A DNA stretch of 64,000 nucleotides from the NCBI RefSeq assembly GCF_039530285.1, contig NZ_BAAAOK010000009.1, positions 310,001 through 374,000 on the forward strand, given 5' to 3'. Below, in pieces: positions 26,180-34,611 of the stretch. Numbering within the stretch: position 1 is the first letter of the stretch; each line of letters starts with the position of its first letter. Below the pieces are notes generated by a model. The model was not told where the DNA came from and made no database searches. It worked only from the letters and a program-made list of their open reading frames with translations. Position numbers and translations under genes: made by a program. This DNA is from Actinomadura_C alba (GTDB lineage: Bacteria; Actinomycetota; Actinomycetes; Streptosporangiales; Streptosporangiaceae).

Positions 26180-26595
26180 CGGGGTTGAGGTGTCCGCGGG
26201 CTTTTCGGGTTGCGCAGCGGGTGCGCAGGCGTTGGTTTCCGCAACCCCAGCGGACTTGAACACGCTGCACATGTCGATCGCGATCACCTTCACGGCGTTC
26301 TTCCATTCAGTGCCACGCGCCTCCAGCCAATCCACCACCGACGCCTTCGTACGGCCTTCCACCTGGCCGAGCAGCCCTTGCCCACCGGCCAGATCGACGA
26401 ATCCGACATGCCAGCGGTCCGCGACCACGATCCACGAGCCGAGCAGCGTGTTCCACACCCATTTCGGCCTGCCCCTGCGGGTCTCGTCCATCCCCAATGC
26501 TCCACCTGGGGTACTGGAACGGGGAGAACGCCAATACCGTGGGCGGTGAACGCGGCCGAGGCGATCGGCCAGGAGATCCGATGGTCGCGGGCCCC
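26180..26595 (-). pseudogene. Remnant of an ISL3-family transposase
   Basis: On the minus strand the pieces LGMDETRRGRPKW, VADRWHVGFVDLAGGQGLLG, QVEGRTKASVVDWLEA and VKVIAIDMCSVFK are the catalytic core start of actinobacterial ISL3 transposases. The preceding part (ISWPIASAAFTAHGIGVLP) is in another frame, so at least one frameshift is present, and everything after FKSAG (the second half of the DDE domain) is missing. No terminal inverted repeats were found. It is an inactive scar marking past insertion in the accessory island. Confidence 0.7.
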
Positions 26596-26829
26596 ACAGC
26601 CCCTTCACCCGCAGGCGAACACCGGCCTCCGGACGCTCACACCCCGACCAAGTTCGAAGAGCCGGTATGAGCGACAAGCGTCGCGCTGAGTGATGCACTT
26701 TAGGCAACCGGCCTCGTAGCATCGGCGTCATTCGCCACAGCGGCAGGTTTCTGGCCATACCCCACATGCGACCTGCGCGGCCCATCCCTCGGCGCAGAAC
26801 GCATCCGCTCGAGCTTCGTCTCAGGCAGG

Positions 26830-27123
26830 TCAACGGTCAAGGTAGAGCAGTGCCGTGATGGTTTTCTTGCAGATGTCGCAGTGCATTGGCGCTTCTTCGG
26901 AGACCAGGTCGCATTCGACAGTTGTGATGCGGTCCAGGACGCCGGTCGCATACTCGGTCTCGAATGCCTCACGCCATCTCAATTGCTCGCGATCAGGTCT
27001 GCGACGTAGCGGGCGGTCATCGCATAGAACGCACGGACGCCGTGATCTTTCATGTAGCGCCAGCTGAACTGCAGTGACAGCAGCGCAATGGGATAGGGGC
27101 GCGTGACGATCGGGGTCTGTCAG
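26830..27123 (-). other. Two possible coupled small ORFs or a gene remnant
   Basis: Reading leftwards, an open frame from about 27123 to the TGA at 26979 encodes a protein-like end (SLQFSWRYMKDHG, then FYAMTARYVADLI). The TTG at 26980-26982 overlaps that stop and would start a 50-residue product with a CDIC zinc-ribbon-like pair (MHCDICKKTITALLYLDR) ending at 26830. The first frame has no start upstream before the histidyl-tRNA synthetase stop, so it looks like the 3' end of a lost gene. No family recognised; the rest of 26000-27140 holds only the ISL3 scar. Confidence 0.3.
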
Positions 27124-27142
27124 GCCGCCAGTGCGGTACGAC

Positions 27143-28459
27143 CTACATCGCACATCGGTTCATCAGATGTGTAAAGACGTCGCTGACCGTGATCCGTTCC
27201 TGTTCCCCCGAGGACATGTCCCGGACGGTGACCACGCCGTCGGTGCGCTCGCTGGGCCCGGACAGGATCGCGAACCGCGCTCCCCGGTCGGCGGCCCATT
27301 TGAGTTGCTTGGCGAACTTACGACTGCCGCCGAGGTACACCTCGGCAGTGAGGCCGGCACGGCGCAGGCCGCCGACCAACCGCGTCGCCTCAGTAGAGTG
27401 CTCCTCCTCCATCACAGTGACCGCAACATCGATAACGGCCGCCCCTTCGTCACCGTCCATGAGGATCCCCAGGATCCTCTCTACACCCAACGAAAACCCG
27501 CACGCCGGGAGATCTGGGCCGCCCAGCGTCTCGATCAGATGGTCATAGCGGCCCCCGCTGGCGATCGAGCCAGGCATCCCGGGCGCGGTCACCTCCCAGA
27601 TGGCACCCGTGTAGTAATCCAGCCCTCGCACGAGGCTCGGCGCGAACCGGATCCGCTCCTGGCCGATGTGCGGGCCCGCCAGTTCCAGGAGCCGGTCGAC
27701 CTCCGCCAGCCCCACCCGACCGGCCTCGTGGTCGGCCAAAACCTTCCGCATGCGCGCGACCGCGTCCTCGGCGGTCAGGTCCTCCACCAGGCTGGACGCG
27801 GTCGCCTGCGCCAACCCGCGGCCCTCGACCAGCTCTGCCACGACCTGCGCAGGCGCGAGCTTGTCCAGCTTGTCCAACGTAATGAGCGCGGCGGGCGCCA
27901 ACTCGGCGGGTACGTCGTACACCTCCATGAGGCCATTCAGCGCCTGGCGCGAGTTGATCAATATCGTGTAGGCGGTGACACCCATCGCGTCCAGCGCGTC
28001 CGCTCCCGCGCACACGACCTCGGCCTCCACCAACGGCGACCTCGACCCCACCACGTCGACATCGCACTGGGTGAACTCCCGGAACCGCCCCTTGCCCGGG
28101 CGATCGGCCCGCCAAACCGGCCCGATCGCGTACCGCTTGTACGGGCTGGGCAACCTGCTCCCATACGCCGCGACCACTCGCGCCAGCGGAACCGTCAGGT
28201 CGTACCGCAACGCCAGGTCCGCCTCACCGGAGGCCTCATGTTCACCCCGACGCAAGATCTTGAAGATCAGCTTGTCGCCTTCGTCCCCGTACTTGCCCGT
28301 CAGCGTCTCAAGCCGCTCGAACGCCGGCGTCTGCAACGGCTCGAACCCGTACCGCTCGAACACGCCCCGCGCCGCCGCGAACACCCGCTCCCGCCGCCGC
28401 AACTCACCGGCCAGAAAGTCACGCGTACCCGACGCGGGATCGAACTGCTTGGACGCCAT
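27143..28459 (-). CDS. hisS: Histidyl-tRNA synthetase
   Basis: 438 residues from ATG 28459 (MASKQFDPASGTRDF). Class II synthetase: the N-terminal GTRDF, motif 2 AIGPVWRADRPGKGRFREFTQ, the histidine A loop LVRGLDYYTG, the histidine B loop ASGGRYDHL and motif 3 GFSLGVERI are all present, so it looks active. A C-terminal anticodon-binding domain follows (about 340-438). It sits alone in an accessory region between a transposase scar and a decayed DUF6879 gene, without the neighbours common for a housekeeping hisS. It may be a second, acquired copy; I cannot test that from this window. Confidence 0.93.
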   Translation of the reverse strand: MASKQFDPASGTRDFLAGELRRRERVFAAARGVFERYGFEPLQTPAFERLETLTGKYGDEGDKLIFKILRRGEHEASGEADLALRYDLTVPLARVVAAYGSRLPSPYKRYAIGPVWRADRPGKGRFREFTQCDVDVVGSRSPLVEAEVVCAGADALDAMGVTAYTILINSRQALNGLMEVYDVPAELAPAALITLDKLDKLAPAQVVAELVEGRGLAQATASSLVEDLTAEDAVARMRKVLADHEAGRVGLAEVDRLLELAGPHIGQERIRFAPSLVRGLDYYTGAIWEVTAPGMPGSIASGGRYDHLIETLGGPDLPACGFSLGVERILGILMDGDEGAAVIDVAVTVMEEEHSTEATRLVGGLRRAGLTAEVYLGGSRKFAKQLKWAADRGARFAILSGPSERTDGVVTVRDMSSGEQERITVSDVFTHLMNRCAM

Positions 28460-28589
28460 GAATGCACTCCTTCGCCACCAATGGGACAGGCGCAACACGG
28501 GCACCCTTGCCCAACGTAGCCGACACCCCCAACTGCCTGCAGGCAACGTCAGCTCATATGCCCTACGGTGTCGAGATCACGCTACTCAC

Positions 28590-28830
28590 CCAGCGTATTG
28601 TTCAATCGGCAGGGCGGTCTTACGAAGCGCAGCAGTTCTCTGGCTTCGTCAACGTCACCGCTCTCATAGGCGGCTTGCGACTCGTTGGTCTCGATCTCTC
28701 GATAACTCTGCCGACATTCGAGCTTGAGGAACCGGGACGTCAGCGCCGACCATGCCTCGGAGAACCGCATGGAGAACTCATTGAGATCGAGGCGTTCGCT
28801 GTCACGAAGGGCCCAAACCGGCGGCCGCAT
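28590..28830 (-). pseudogene. Internally deleted copy of the DUF6879 gene
   Basis: The N-terminal part (MRPPVWALRDSERLDLNEFS, then FSEAWSALTSRFLKLECRQ and ESGDVDEARELLR) is nearly identical to residues 1-70 of the protein at 18465-19040. The copy then jumps directly to DNA matching the 3' end of that gene (the region coding ALRETAVPIDQYAR, here out of frame), so about 330 bp in the middle are gone. The junction falls where the intact gene has GCGCAAGTAG at its 3' end and GCGCAGCAG further in, a short shared sequence that could have driven the deletion. Confidence 0.8.
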
Positions 28831-29005
28831 CAGCTCGCCAACATATCCTTTGCCGACGTTTTCTCGCTGACTTTATGTGATCTTGCCGTGTTCGAAGTGG
28901 GTGACGACAAGTGCCGCTTTGGCGATGTTGCCGATTCGGCTGGGCTGCGGGTGGGCGGCCGCCGCGCCACCGTCTGGACAGCGGGCGGACTAAAGTGTGG
29001 CCGCT
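28831..29005. other. Gene-free gap with a possible transposase-end scar
   Basis: On the minus strand a short open stretch ending at TAA 28873 reads AHPQPSRIGNIAKAALVVTH and continues FEHGKIT, which looks like the C-terminal end of a DDE transposase, but I cannot name the family. The remainder holds the presumed promoter of the gene at 29006. Confidence 0.2.
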
Positions 29006-29177
29006 ATGGACGCGCCAAGTAGTCTTCCTCGCGCACTCGCTGCCGCCTTCTATGCTGTCGGACTCGCCTGGCCGGATCTGCGGATGGCCCGCTACGAAGG
29101 CCTGCTGACCGAACTCGGCCGGATCGCCCCAGGGACCGAGAACAGACCCAACGGCCATCGAAAGACTGGAGAGACGT
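29006..29177 (+). pseudogene. Frameshifted N-terminal part of the SUKH-4-like NTPase
   Basis: ATG 29006 opens MDAPSSLPRALAAAFYAVGL, then WPDLRMARYEGLLTELGRI, a natural-looking N-terminus. Around 29135-29165 the protein-like reading moves to the next frame (TDPTAIERLERRLTEF), which runs without a break into the ORF annotated at 29190. One extra base, or two missing bases, between 29130 and 29165 explains this. It could be a real mutation, a sequencing error or, less likely, programmed frameshifting. Confidence 0.55.
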
Positions 29178-29189
29178 CTGACCGAGTTC

Positions 29190-31142
29190 GTGCGGGTGAT
29201 GCGCAAGACCGAGCGTCGGTTCTTCGACGACCTCGAAGAGCTCATCGACAGGCACGAAGGCAGTGCGATCCGCGTCAGCCAGCACCGTGATCGTGCCTGC
29301 GTGGCCGAAGTCCGGGAGAAATGGGAGCACATCTGCGATCAGGCCGTGGACTTCCACGCCCTGGTCGAGGAGGAGTACGCGCGGCCTGCGGCTCGCCTGC
29401 TCCGGCGTGCCGCCGCCGTGCCCGCCGTCCCCGACTACTTTCGCGGCGCCTCCCCCGCCTGGATCGCGGGGTGCCCCGATCCGGGCACGCGGCCGGAGTA
29501 CACCGCCGGCCGCACGCCCGCCGCGGAGGCGCTGCTCCGCTGGCGGGAGGACCGTTACGGGCCGGACGTCTGCGTAGTCACTGGTTCGCCGGGCTCTGGC
29601 AAGTCGCACCTGCTGTCCTGGTTCACCATGTCCACCACCAAGAGTTGGTCCGCGTCCGGCACCGGCTCGGGGCCGACGATGGTCGCCACCTCGCTTCGGG
29701 TCATGGGCGTCGAGGACTGCGCCCGTCATCTCGCCGCCCAGTTGGGTATCGAGGTTGAGACCGCCGGTGACCCCATCGCCGCCGTCGCCGCGACGACCGT
29801 GCCCGCCCTCATCACCCTCGCCGAGCTGCACGAGAGCCTCGACCCCGGGCGTGTCATCTCCGAACTGATCCGTCCCCTGGCCGCCAACGGGCACGTCGCA
29901 CTGGTGGTCGAGGCCCGTGACTCCGGCGCTCTCGGCCTCACTGACGCGCACTATGTGCTGGACCTGGACGACCCGCGCTGCACCGACCCCGAGCTCTTCA
30001 ACCGGTGGTACGCCGAGGAGTGCCGCAGCGCGCCCGGCGCCTCGCCTTTCACCGCCGGTCAGGTCCACCCGAGCCCCGGTGTCGCAGTGATCGCCGCCCG
30101 TGCCCGGGGCACGGATCCCGGCCCCGGCCACCCCATCGCGGAACGGGCGGCACGGGCGTGGCTCAACGGGCTCTCCGAGACCGCCCGGGACGCCGCCGCC
30201 ACCCTCGCTCTCGCCGTCGCCCCCATGGGCCTGGCCACCTGGCGGCTGCTGCACTGCGGCCGGCATCCCCACGATCCGCGAACGGCCTCCCGGGGCGTCG
30301 ACGAGGCCGCCGCGCACCTGCCCACCGCCGAACTCGGCATCCCCGCCTACTTCCTGCGCATACCGAGCCTCATCGGGGCCGTGGCCCCGCCCGCCGCTGA
30401 TCACGCCAGAGCACATCGGGAACTGGCGGCCATCATGCGGGGCTGGCCCGCCTCGGACGACCTGGGACCGGCCGACTATGTCCGCGAGCACCTCGATGAC
30501 CACCTGCGCCTGGCCGGCGTCACCACACCTGAAGACGTGGCGGCGCTCAACCCGTGCCCACCGCCGGTGCGCGTCACCCGCGCGATGCTGGAGGCGGTGT
30601 TCGGCACCGACGGCCTGCTCAGACTTACCCCCGAACAGCTGCACCCCCACATCACCCACACCTCCACCCGCCGGTTCCTCACCAACGTGGGCGTGCCGAA
30701 GGACGGCGTGGTCGATGACTTCGTGGACGATGCGCCGCGCTTTCTCGAGCCCATCACGCGGTGGTGGGGCGAGGACTCCGTACGGAATCTGCGCGCATGC
30801 TCGGGATTGCCCGGCGACCTTGACTCGGTGTTCGTGCTGGACTTCATGCACACCTGGTATCTGCTGCTTGACGGGACCACCGGGCTCGTCCACGAGGTTT
30901 ACGAGTCGTTGGAGGAGGCCTTCGTCACCCACCGGAACGTGGAGTCCTATACCTACTTCGCCTACGCGATCGCCCGTGATCGGGGGCTCTGGCGCGGCCG
31001 CGACGCGCATCCCGACGCCTCCTGCTGGTCTGGCGACAACCTGATCCTGGAACTGCGCACCTATGAATCGCACGCCATGGCCGACCCGCGTCAGCTGTGG
31101 GGGCCGTTGCTGGAGGAGTTCTACCTGGACATGTGGCGGTGA
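29190..31142 (+). CDS. P-loop NTPase with SUKH-4-like C-terminal domain (N-terminus frameshifted)
   Basis: 650 residues from GTG 29190; the original start is probably 29006 in another frame. Walker A is VTGSPGSGKSHLL (about 130-142). A Walker B-like GHVALVVEARDSG sits near 235. The C-terminal 170 residues (FLTNVGVPKDGVVDD, GDLDSVFVLDF, LLDGTTGLVHEVYESLEEAF, FAYAI) resemble the SUKH-4 immunity-protein fold. In actinomycetes NTPase-SUKH-4 proteins occur near polymorphic toxins or in defence regions, but no toxin gene is visible here. Function unknown. The gene is convergent with the carboxypeptidase gene. Confidence 0.7.
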   Translation: MRVMRKTERRFFDDLEELIDRHEGSAIRVSQHRDRACVAEVREKWEHICDQAVDFHALVEEEYARPAARLLRRAAAVPAVPDYFRGASPAWIAGCPDPGTRPEYTAGRTPAAEALLRWREDRYGPDVCVVTGSPGSGKSHLLSWFTMSTTKSWSASGTGSGPTMVATSLRVMGVEDCARHLAAQLGIEVETAGDPIAAVAATTVPALITLAELHESLDPGRVISELIRPLAANGHVALVVEARDSGALGLTDAHYVLDLDDPRCTDPELFNRWYAEECRSAPGASPFTAGQVHPSPGVAVIAARARGTDPGPGHPIAERAARAWLNGLSETARDAAATLALAVAPMGLATWRLLHCGRHPHDPRTASRGVDEAAAHLPTAELGIPAYFLRIPSLIGAVAPPAADHARAHRELAAIMRGWPASDDLGPADYVREHLDDHLRLAGVTTPEDVAALNPCPPPVRVTRAMLEAVFGTDGLLRLTPEQLHPHITHTSTRRFLTNVGVPKDGVVDDFVDDAPRFLEPITRWWGEDSVRNLRACSGLPGDLDSVFVLDFMHTWYLLLDGTTGLVHEVYESLEEAFVTHRNVESYTYFAYAIARDRGLWRGRDAHPDASCWSGDNLILELRTYESHAMADPRQLWGPLLEEFYLDMWR

Positions 31143-31318
31143 GCACGCCGCACGACCGCAACTCCCAGTCCCCTAACTTCTTGGCGGCCGCTTCACTACC
31201 GGCGTTTCTGCGCGTAGTCCTTGACCGAAGGCGTCGTCGACGCCGAGGAGACGCTTCTCGACTACGTGATCACTGACGCCCTGGTGGAGAACATGGACGC
31301 GCTTCCGAGGGCTGGAGG

Positions 31319-32857
31319 TCAGGGGAGGCGCAGCAGCCGGTGCTCCACGGACGGGCCGTCCAGCGGTCCGCCGAGGACGAGCGGGAACCGCCTGGCGCCC
31401 GCGGTCAGTGAGCCGAGCCGGTCGCCCTCGGCGGCGGGCCGCGGGACCACGCCGTCCAATCGCAGCCGTACGGTCAGACCGGGCCAGCCGATCACGGTGA
31501 CCGGTGCGGAGGCGACCAGCGGGGTACGGCCGCCCAGCCCGTCGTCCACGACCGCCACCCGATCGCCCGGTCGGGCCAGGGTCGCCGCGGTGAGCGCGTC
31601 GCCGGCCGCGGTGATCAGCCCGCGGCCTGCCTCGACCGCCGACGCGGCGCTTGTGATGGCCGGCTGGCCCATCACGGCGCCGACGATGAGCGTGTGGACG
31701 CCGCCCACGCGCCTGCGAGCGGCGAAGACGTAGTTCCCGCCCGCCGCGCTCGTGAAGCCGGTCTTACCGCCGATGACGCCCCCCTGCCCGAGCAGGGTGT
31801 TACCGCCCGTCCGCGCCAGGCCGCCGTCGGAGGGCACGTAGACGCGCTCGCCCACCACCTCGGCGAACGCGGGGATCCGCATCGCCGCGCGGAGCAGCTT
31901 CACCTGGTCGGCCGCGGTGCTCACGGTGCCGGGGTCGAAGCCGCTGGGGTCGGTATAGGTCGTGGCGGTCATCCCCAGGCTGCGGGCCGCGGCGTTCATC
32001 TTGCGTACGAAGGGGGCGAGGCCGCCGGTGTCCCAGCGCGCCATCTCGTGAGCGATGTTGTTCGCCGAAACGATCATCAGCGCCTCGAGGGCCTCGCGCT
32101 CGGTGAAGGACTGGTTCGCGACCACGTCGATGTGGCTCTCCCCGCGGGCTTTGCGTGCCGGGAGTTGAGCCGCCTCGGCGGGCGAGATGGTGTAGGTCGG
32201 ACCGTCCGCCCCGGCGGCGAGCGGGTGGCCGCGCAGGAAGACGTACGCGGTCATCACCTTGGCCACGCTGGCGGTCGGCGTCGAAACGGAGCCGCCCGAG
32301 GAGCCCATGGCGCCGAGCCCTTCAACGTCGACCGCCGCCTGCCCGCCGGCCGGCCACGGCAGCACCGGGGCGGCGCCCTCGAAGGTGTGCGCGGCGGAGG
32401 CCGTCAGCCGTACGACGGGATCGGGTACCGGGCGGACGAGCTGCACTGTGGTCAGCGCCGCCAGCAGGACCGGCACCAGCGCCGTGACGATCAGAATCCG
32501 CCACCGGGTCGCGCGAGATGGCGGAACCGCCCGCCCGGCGCTTCCGGCCGGCCGTCCGTCCGCCGGAGGCGGGACCGGCACCGGCCGCCTGGAGTAGGGC
32601 ACCGGCGGTCCCTCCAGGAGTGACGTGTTCCCGGAAGGAACCTCCGCCGGTACGGCCGGCGGTGGTTGGAGGGAGCACTCATCGGAGGAGGTGGAGCGCG
32701 AGGAAACAGAGTCCGAGGAAACAGAGCCGGAGGAGATCGAGTCCGAGGAGATCGAGCCTGAGGAGATCGAGCCGGTGCAGATCAAGAGGGAAGCGGAGGA
32801 GGAATGGGGGTGGGGGGGCCGGCGACGCGCGGACTGCGGCGGCGGAGAGGCGGGCAT
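31319..32857 (-). CDS. D-alanyl-D-alanine carboxypeptidase (peptidase S11) with long cytoplasmic extension
   Basis: 512 residues. ATG 32857 is well supported by GGAAGGA just upstream. About 120 cytoplasmic residues precede one membrane helix (RILIVTALVPVLLAALTTVQLV). They include a Ser-rich repeat (SISSGSISSDSISSGSVSSD) and a Pro-rich linker. The extracytoplasmic S11 domain follows with all three catalytic motifs: SVAK (Ser-x-x-Lys), SANN (Ser-x-Asn) and GKTG (Lys-Thr-Gly). It trims the terminal D-Ala from peptidoglycan stem peptides. Most DacA/DacC proteins have a cleaved signal peptide; the long N-terminal extension here makes this a type II membrane protein. Confidence 0.9.
   Translation of the reverse strand: MPASPPPQSARRRPPHPHSSSASLLICTGSISSGSISSDSISSGSVSSDSVSSRSTSSDECSLQPPPAVPAEVPSGNTSLLEGPPVPYSRRPVPVPPPADGRPAGSAGRAVPPSRATRWRILIVTALVPVLLAALTTVQLVRPVPDPVVRLTASAAHTFEGAAPVLPWPAGGQAAVDVEGLGAMGSSGGSVSTPTASVAKVMTAYVFLRGHPLAAGADGPTYTISPAEAAQLPARKARGESHIDVVANQSFTEREALEALMIVSANNIAHEMARWDTGGLAPFVRKMNAAARSLGMTATTYTDPSGFDPGTVSTAADQVKLLRAAMRIPAFAEVVGERVYVPSDGGLARTGGNTLLGQGGVIGGKTGFTSAAGGNYVFAARRRVGGVHTLIVGAVMGQPAITSAASAVEAGRGLITAAGDALTAATLARPGDRVAVVDDGLGGRTPLVASAPVTVIGWPGLTVRLRLDGVVPRPAAEGDRLGSLTAGARRFPLVLGGPLDGPSVEHRLLRLP
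32693..32771. repeat. 15-bp tandem repeats in the carboxypeptidase N-terminus
   Basis: On the + strand the unit GAGGAGATCGAGYCY, with a GAGGAAACAGAGYCY variant, repeats about five times. It encodes the SISSDSISSG-type repeat on the minus strand. It is in frame, so copy number can vary without breaking the gene. Confidence 0.7.
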
Positions 32858-32993
32858 GGCCGGTCCTTCCGGGCAAAAGAGCTGACACCATGTATTGCCC
32901 GATAGGCCGGAAACAGTTCCCGCGGCCCTCGCTGGGGCCCCACCGGTTCACCCGCTTGGACGTCCCCGGCCGCGCGTGAACTACCGTACGGTC

Positions 32994-33935
32994 ATGAAGA
33001 TCGCCATCCTCGACGACTACCAGAGCGTCGCCCTCGGCTGTGCGGACTGGGACTCCCTCGGTGCCGAGATCGAGGTGTTCACCTCCCCCATCAGTGACGC
33101 CGACGAACTGGTACGGCGGCTCGCCGGAGCCGAGGTCGTGGTCGCGATGCGGGAACGCACCCGCTTCCCGGCCGAACTGCTGGCGCGGCTGACCGATCTG
33201 AGGCTCCTGGTGAGCACCGGCCGCCGCAACGCGGCGATCGACCTGGAGGCGGCCCGGCGGCACGGCATCGTGGTGTGCGGAACCGGATACCTCCCGTACC
33301 CGACCGCCGAGCACACCTGGGCGTTGATCCTGGCCGCGGCCCGAAACCTGGCGACCGAACTGCCCGCGATGCCCCAAGGGGGGTGGCAGACCACTGTGGG
33401 CACCGGGTTGCACGGCAAGACCCTCGGACTGCTCGGACTCGGCCGGCTCGGGTCCATGGTGGCGACCGTGGGACAGGCGTTCGGGATGGAGACCATCGCC
33501 TGGAGCCAGAACCTGACCCCGGAGCGGGCGGCCGAGCACGGCGTGACGGCGGTCGCGAAGGAGGAGCTGTTCCGCCGGTCCGACGTGCTGTCGATCCACC
33601 TCGTGCTCAGTGGCCGCACCCGCGGCCTGGTCGGGGCGGCCGAGCTCTCCCTGATGAAGGCCGGCGCGATGCTGGTGAACACCTCCCGGGGCCCGATCGT
33701 CGACGAGGCGGCCCTGATCGCCGCGCTGCGGGACGGGGAGATCGCTTGTGCGGCGCTCGACGTCTACGACACCGAGCCGCTGCCGGCCGACCATCCGCTG
33801 CGCGCCCTGCCCAACGTGACACTGACCCCGCACCTCGGCTACGTCACCCGGGAGGTGTACGAGATCTTCTACCGGGACGCGGTCGAGGACATCGCCGCCT
33901 ACCGGGCGGGAGACCCGATCCGGGCGATGACCTGA
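32994..33935 (+). CDS. D-isomer-specific 2-hydroxyacid dehydrogenase
   Basis: 313 residues from ATG 32994 (MKIAILDDYQ). NAD-dependent; reduces 2-keto acids or oxidises D-2-hydroxyacids. The nucleotide fold shows LGLLGLGRLGSMVA. The catalytic set is in place: Arg in NTSRGPIVDE, Glu in DVYDTEPLP and His in LTPHLGYVT. The sequence MAMRERT-like segment (VVVAMRERTRFP) and GYxPYPTAEHTWALIL place it near the SerA/GyaR group, but the substrate is not evident. It stands alone, with its start region 136 bp from the divergent carboxypeptidase gene. Confidence 0.88.
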   Translation: MKIAILDDYQSVALGCADWDSLGAEIEVFTSPISDADELVRRLAGAEVVVAMRERTRFPAELLARLTDLRLLVSTGRRNAAIDLEAARRHGIVVCGTGYLPYPTAEHTWALILAAARNLATELPAMPQGGWQTTVGTGLHGKTLGLLGLGRLGSMVATVGQAFGMETIAWSQNLTPERAAEHGVTAVAKEELFRRSDVLSIHLVLSGRTRGLVGAAELSLMKAGAMLVNTSRGPIVDEAALIAALRDGEIACAALDVYDTEPLPADHPLRALPNVTLTPHLGYVTREVYEIFYRDAVEDIAAYRAGDPIRAMT

Positions 33936-34143
33936 CGCGATGACCTGAGTGGGACCTGACGCGGGCCGTCACCAGGGTGCCGCCGGCTTCAGGTGATACA
34001 GAGCGAGATACCCACTGGCGACCCGCCGCGCGCTCGTCACATGTTCGGTGCGGTGAGACGCGTCACCAACAGGCGGCCGAGCTTGCCAAGCGGTGGCTTC
34101 AGGGGGTTTCGTTGAAGCGTGCGGAACCCGCTGCGGTTCCGCC

Positions 34144-34185
34144 CCGGACGAGACGCGCCGTACCCGGTCAGGCGAAGACGACGCG
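34144..34185 (+). promoter_or_regulatory. Guanidine-III (ykkC-III) riboswitch
   Basis: The stretch CCGGACGAG followed by CGCGCCGTACCCGGTCAGG and GAAGACGACGCG reproduces the conserved core of class III guanidine riboswitches almost base for base, as I recall it from actinobacterial examples such as Thermobifida. It lies 38 nt before the ATG of an SMR transporter, the usual target gene. GACGAC at 34177-34182 can also pair with GTCGTC at 34196-34201 just before the ribosome binding site, a plausible switching helix that would act on translation. Confidence 0.88.
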
Positions 34186-34222
34186 ACCCACATCAGTCGT
34201 CTCTGTCCGGAAGGTGGCCACC

Positions 34223-34543
34223 ATGGCCTGGATCCTCATCATCGTCGCAGGCCTGTTCGAGGTCGCGATGGCCCTCTCCCTGAAGCTGAGCAGGGGCTTC
34301 ACCGTGCTCTACCCCTCGTTGGGCTTCGTCGTCTTCGCCGGCGTCAGCTTCGGGCTGCTCAACCTGGGGTTGAAACAGCTCGAGGTCAGCACCGCGTACG
34401 CCGTCTGGGTGGGCATCGGCGCGGTCGGCACCGCGCTGGCCGGCATGCTCTTCATGGACGAAAGCGCCTCCCCGCTCAAGATCGCGGCGCTCACGCTGAT
34501 CACCGTCGGAGTGGTCGGGCTCAACCTGGCCGGCGAGCACTGA
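34223..34543 (+). CDS. gdx: SMR-family guanidinium exporter (Gdx/SugE type)
   Basis: 106 residues, four membrane helices. The proton/substrate-binding Glu13 is in LFEVAMAL, and STAYAVWVGIGAVGTALAG is the SMR helix 3 region with the Gdx-like GxGAVGTA. A guanidine-III riboswitch precedes it, which strongly supports guanidinium/H+ antiport over multidrug efflux. ATG 34223 has AAGGTGG about 6 nt upstream; the frame is open further upstream only through the riboswitch. It is a single SMR gene, so it probably acts as an antiparallel homodimer. Confidence 0.93.
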   Translation: MAWILIIVAGLFEVAMALSLKLSRGFTVLYPSLGFVVFAGVSFGLLNLGLKQLEVSTAYAVWVGIGAVGTALAGMLFMDESASPLKIAALTLITVGVVGLNLAGEH

Positions 34544-34611
34544 CGGAATCTCGTATCCGCTCGTCCCCGCACCTCGCATGCCGGGGACACGTACGGACTC
34601 TGTCATGATGG

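Noticed and set aside
29004..31073. 689-codon minus-strand frame opposite the SUKH-4-like gene
   Set aside because: Composition is low-complexity and without motifs, while the + strand frame has a P-loop and a recognisable C-terminal domain.
31221..31310. Protein-like stretch (VVDAEETLLDYVITDALVEN) after the SUKH-4-like gene
   Set aside because: Too short, no start with a ribosome binding site, and it runs into the carboxypeptidase antisense; possibly a remnant but unsupported.
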